DNA from: Tangfeifania diversioriginum
GTDB taxonomy: Bacteria; Bacteroidota; Bacteroidia; Bacteroidales; Prolixibacteraceae
DNA: 64,000 nt
Assembly: GCA_945873105.1 (NCBI GenBank)
Contig: CAMCBW010000020.1
Location: 27,985 to 91,984 of the forward strand
Direction of reading: 5' to 3'
A program made the translations under genes and the position numbers. Under the pieces are notes generated by a model. It did not search any database. It saw only the letters and a program-made list of their open reading frames with translations, and was not told where the DNA came from. Shown piece after piece: positions 63,296 to 64,000 of this stretch; the stretch's first letter is position 1, and each line of letters starts with the position of its first letter.

Positions 63296-63852
63296 TCACA
63301 CCACTGTACGTACGGTTCTCGTATACAGCGGTTCATTAAGATGTGGAGCAATTTTCTCGTAATAACCAAGCAAAGCTTCATAACCTCTTTTGCGCAAACG
63401 TTCCAAAGTAATCGTAGTCACCAAAATCGGGCTCTGGGCTACAGCCCAACCACCCATCCGGGTTCTACTCCATGAATAGGCATGATCCAGGTCAACACCC
63501 AATTGGATGAGGTTCTTCCTCTTCCTTTCAGGTTTCTTCCAGTGATGCCAAATACAGTACCTCAGCCGGTTACGCAGCCAGCCGTCCAGTTCCTTTAGCT
63601 TGCCCTGTATACTTGCCATACGGAAGTAATTGAGCCAGCCTCTGGCAGTTACTTTGAGCTTTTGAATACGTTCGTCGAAGGTACTTGGAGTGGTTTTCCG
63701 TGTGATGATTTTGAGTTTCTGCTTGAGCGATTTCCAACTTTTGTCGCTTACCACCAACTGGTATTTTCCTTTCTCGCCCTTCACATACGTGGAAACAAAT
63801 CCGTATCCCAGTAGCGTAAAGTTCACAGGTTTGCGTATGCCGCTTTTCTCCC
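63296..63852 (-). pseudogene. group II intron maturase (LtrA-type), C-terminal remnant
   Basis: About 185 residues cover the thumb/maturase X region: EKSGIRKPVNFTLLGYGF, KVTARGWLNYFRMASIQGKL, DGWLRNRLRYCIWHHWKKP. They end NEPLYTRTVRTVV, whose last codons lie inside domain V. The reverse transcriptase palm and fingers are gone. An open frame continues upstream into the IS end, but that extension is not maturase. Confidence 0.88.
63300..63332 (-). ncRNA. group II intron domain V hairpin
   Basis: On the minus strand ACCGCTGTA pairs with TACAGTGGT (one G-U), leaving a 2-nt CG bulge. An upper TACG/CGTA stem is closed by a GAA-type loop. This is the canonical ~34-nt domain V layout that holds the intron's catalytic core. 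Confidence 0.75.
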
Positions 63853-64000
63853 TGGATAATCCGGCGATACTGACCCCTCCTCCGGTGATATTGACCCCCC
63901 TCTCAGGGATAAGGTTCAAAGAACTCGAGAGGCTGACAATTTTACCGTTTTTTTCTTAAACTTTCACCTTTTAATTCAATGCGGTAAGAAGTGTGCACAA
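63853..64000 (-). mobile_element. end of an IS21-family insertion sequence (runs out of the window)
   Basis: Reading inward, the end starts TGGATAATCC and carries two copies of a terminal repeat, CCGGCGATACTGACC and CCGGTGATATTGACC, ~20 bp apart, as IS21-family ends do. An IstB C-terminus lies just inside. The other end is beyond 64000. Confidence 0.7.
63942..64000 (-). CDS. istB: IstB-like ATPase, C-terminal fragment
   Basis: The last 18 codons before a TAA at 63942 read VHTSYRIELKGESLRKKR, which matches the C-terminal HRIELKGES(L/M)RK motif of the IS21-family helper ATPase IstB. The rest lies outside the window. Its position just inside the terminal repeats supports the IS21 call. Confidence 0.7.
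   Translation of the reverse strand, partial: VHTSYRIELKGESLRKKR

Larger units (their letters stand above)
63247..63852 (-). mobile_element. group II intron, 3' part, truncated by an IS21-type element
   Basis: It contains the maturase C-terminus, a domain V hairpin (63300-63332) and a domain VI/3' end finishing in ...CTACTCGAT near 63247. The 5' part (domains I-III and the reverse transcriptase) is missing: homology stops at 63852, where an IS21-like terminus begins. Confidence 0.75.

Noticed and set aside
63853..63919. N-terminal extension of the maturase frame
   Set aside because: These codons are the IS terminus (repeats translating as ISPEEG-like or VNITGG-like peptides), not maturase.

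Overview
The window reads as chromosome of a Bacteroidota bacterium, most likely a marine or sediment Bacteroidales/Marinilabiliales-type anaerobe or facultative anaerobe. The reasons are Bacteroidota-type -7 promoter boxes (TAnnTTTG) before many genes, few Shine-Dalgarno sites, and lineage-typical families (DUF2795, DUF5683, OstA-like, YaiO barrel, Haem_bd, 67K-type SppA). An Rnf complex sits beside cobalamin-dependent methylmalonyl-CoA mutase. This placement is inferred from gene content; no rRNA is present. Layout. 1-7.2 kb: the end of an OstA/LptA-like gene, DUF2795, cobalamin adenosyltransferase (PduO type), a LolD/MacB-type ATPase, a lipoprotein, a methyltransferase-like protein and RecG. 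7.3-12.8 kb: rseC-rnfBCDGEA, an ion-pumping ferredoxin:NAD+ oxidoreductase operon. 12.9-26.6 kb: envelope proteins, then yicC-gmk-nadD-priA, parAB, a DUF5683 protein, a LysM lytic transglycosylase and EttA. 26.7-33.5 kb: a candidate orphan small RNA, the leftward sppA-lpxK-pnp operon, folK, upp, radC, rpsT and two tandem tRNA-Glu genes. 33.8-38 kb: mutA-mutB, whose cofactor the adenosyltransferase at 1.6-2.1 kb would supply. 38-41 kb: an MFS exporter and a YoeB-type toxin-antitoxin pair enclosed by 40-bp direct repeats. 41-49 kb: a TPR/YaiO barrel paired with an LtaS-like membrane enzyme, an OmpA-like lipoprotein, NDH-2, MATE and a haem-binding protein. 49.6-58.8 kb: an HD hydrolase, a uracil permease, acetyl-CoA synthetase, a three-domain acyl-ligase/ACP/acyltransferase protein, a lipase-like lipoprotein and a GNAT. 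58.8-64 kb: a mobile-element junction with an integrase remnant, a large hybrid histidine kinase, a truncated group II intron and the end of an IS21-family element. The most distinctive feature is a set of short-period tandem arrays (about 7-10 bp per unit, a different unit at almost every site). They fill intergenic gaps and often start or stop within a few bases of a start or stop codon. One array is all that separates two convergent stop codons. Another is present as inverted copies, so that two divergent genes carry the same leader sequence just before their start codons.
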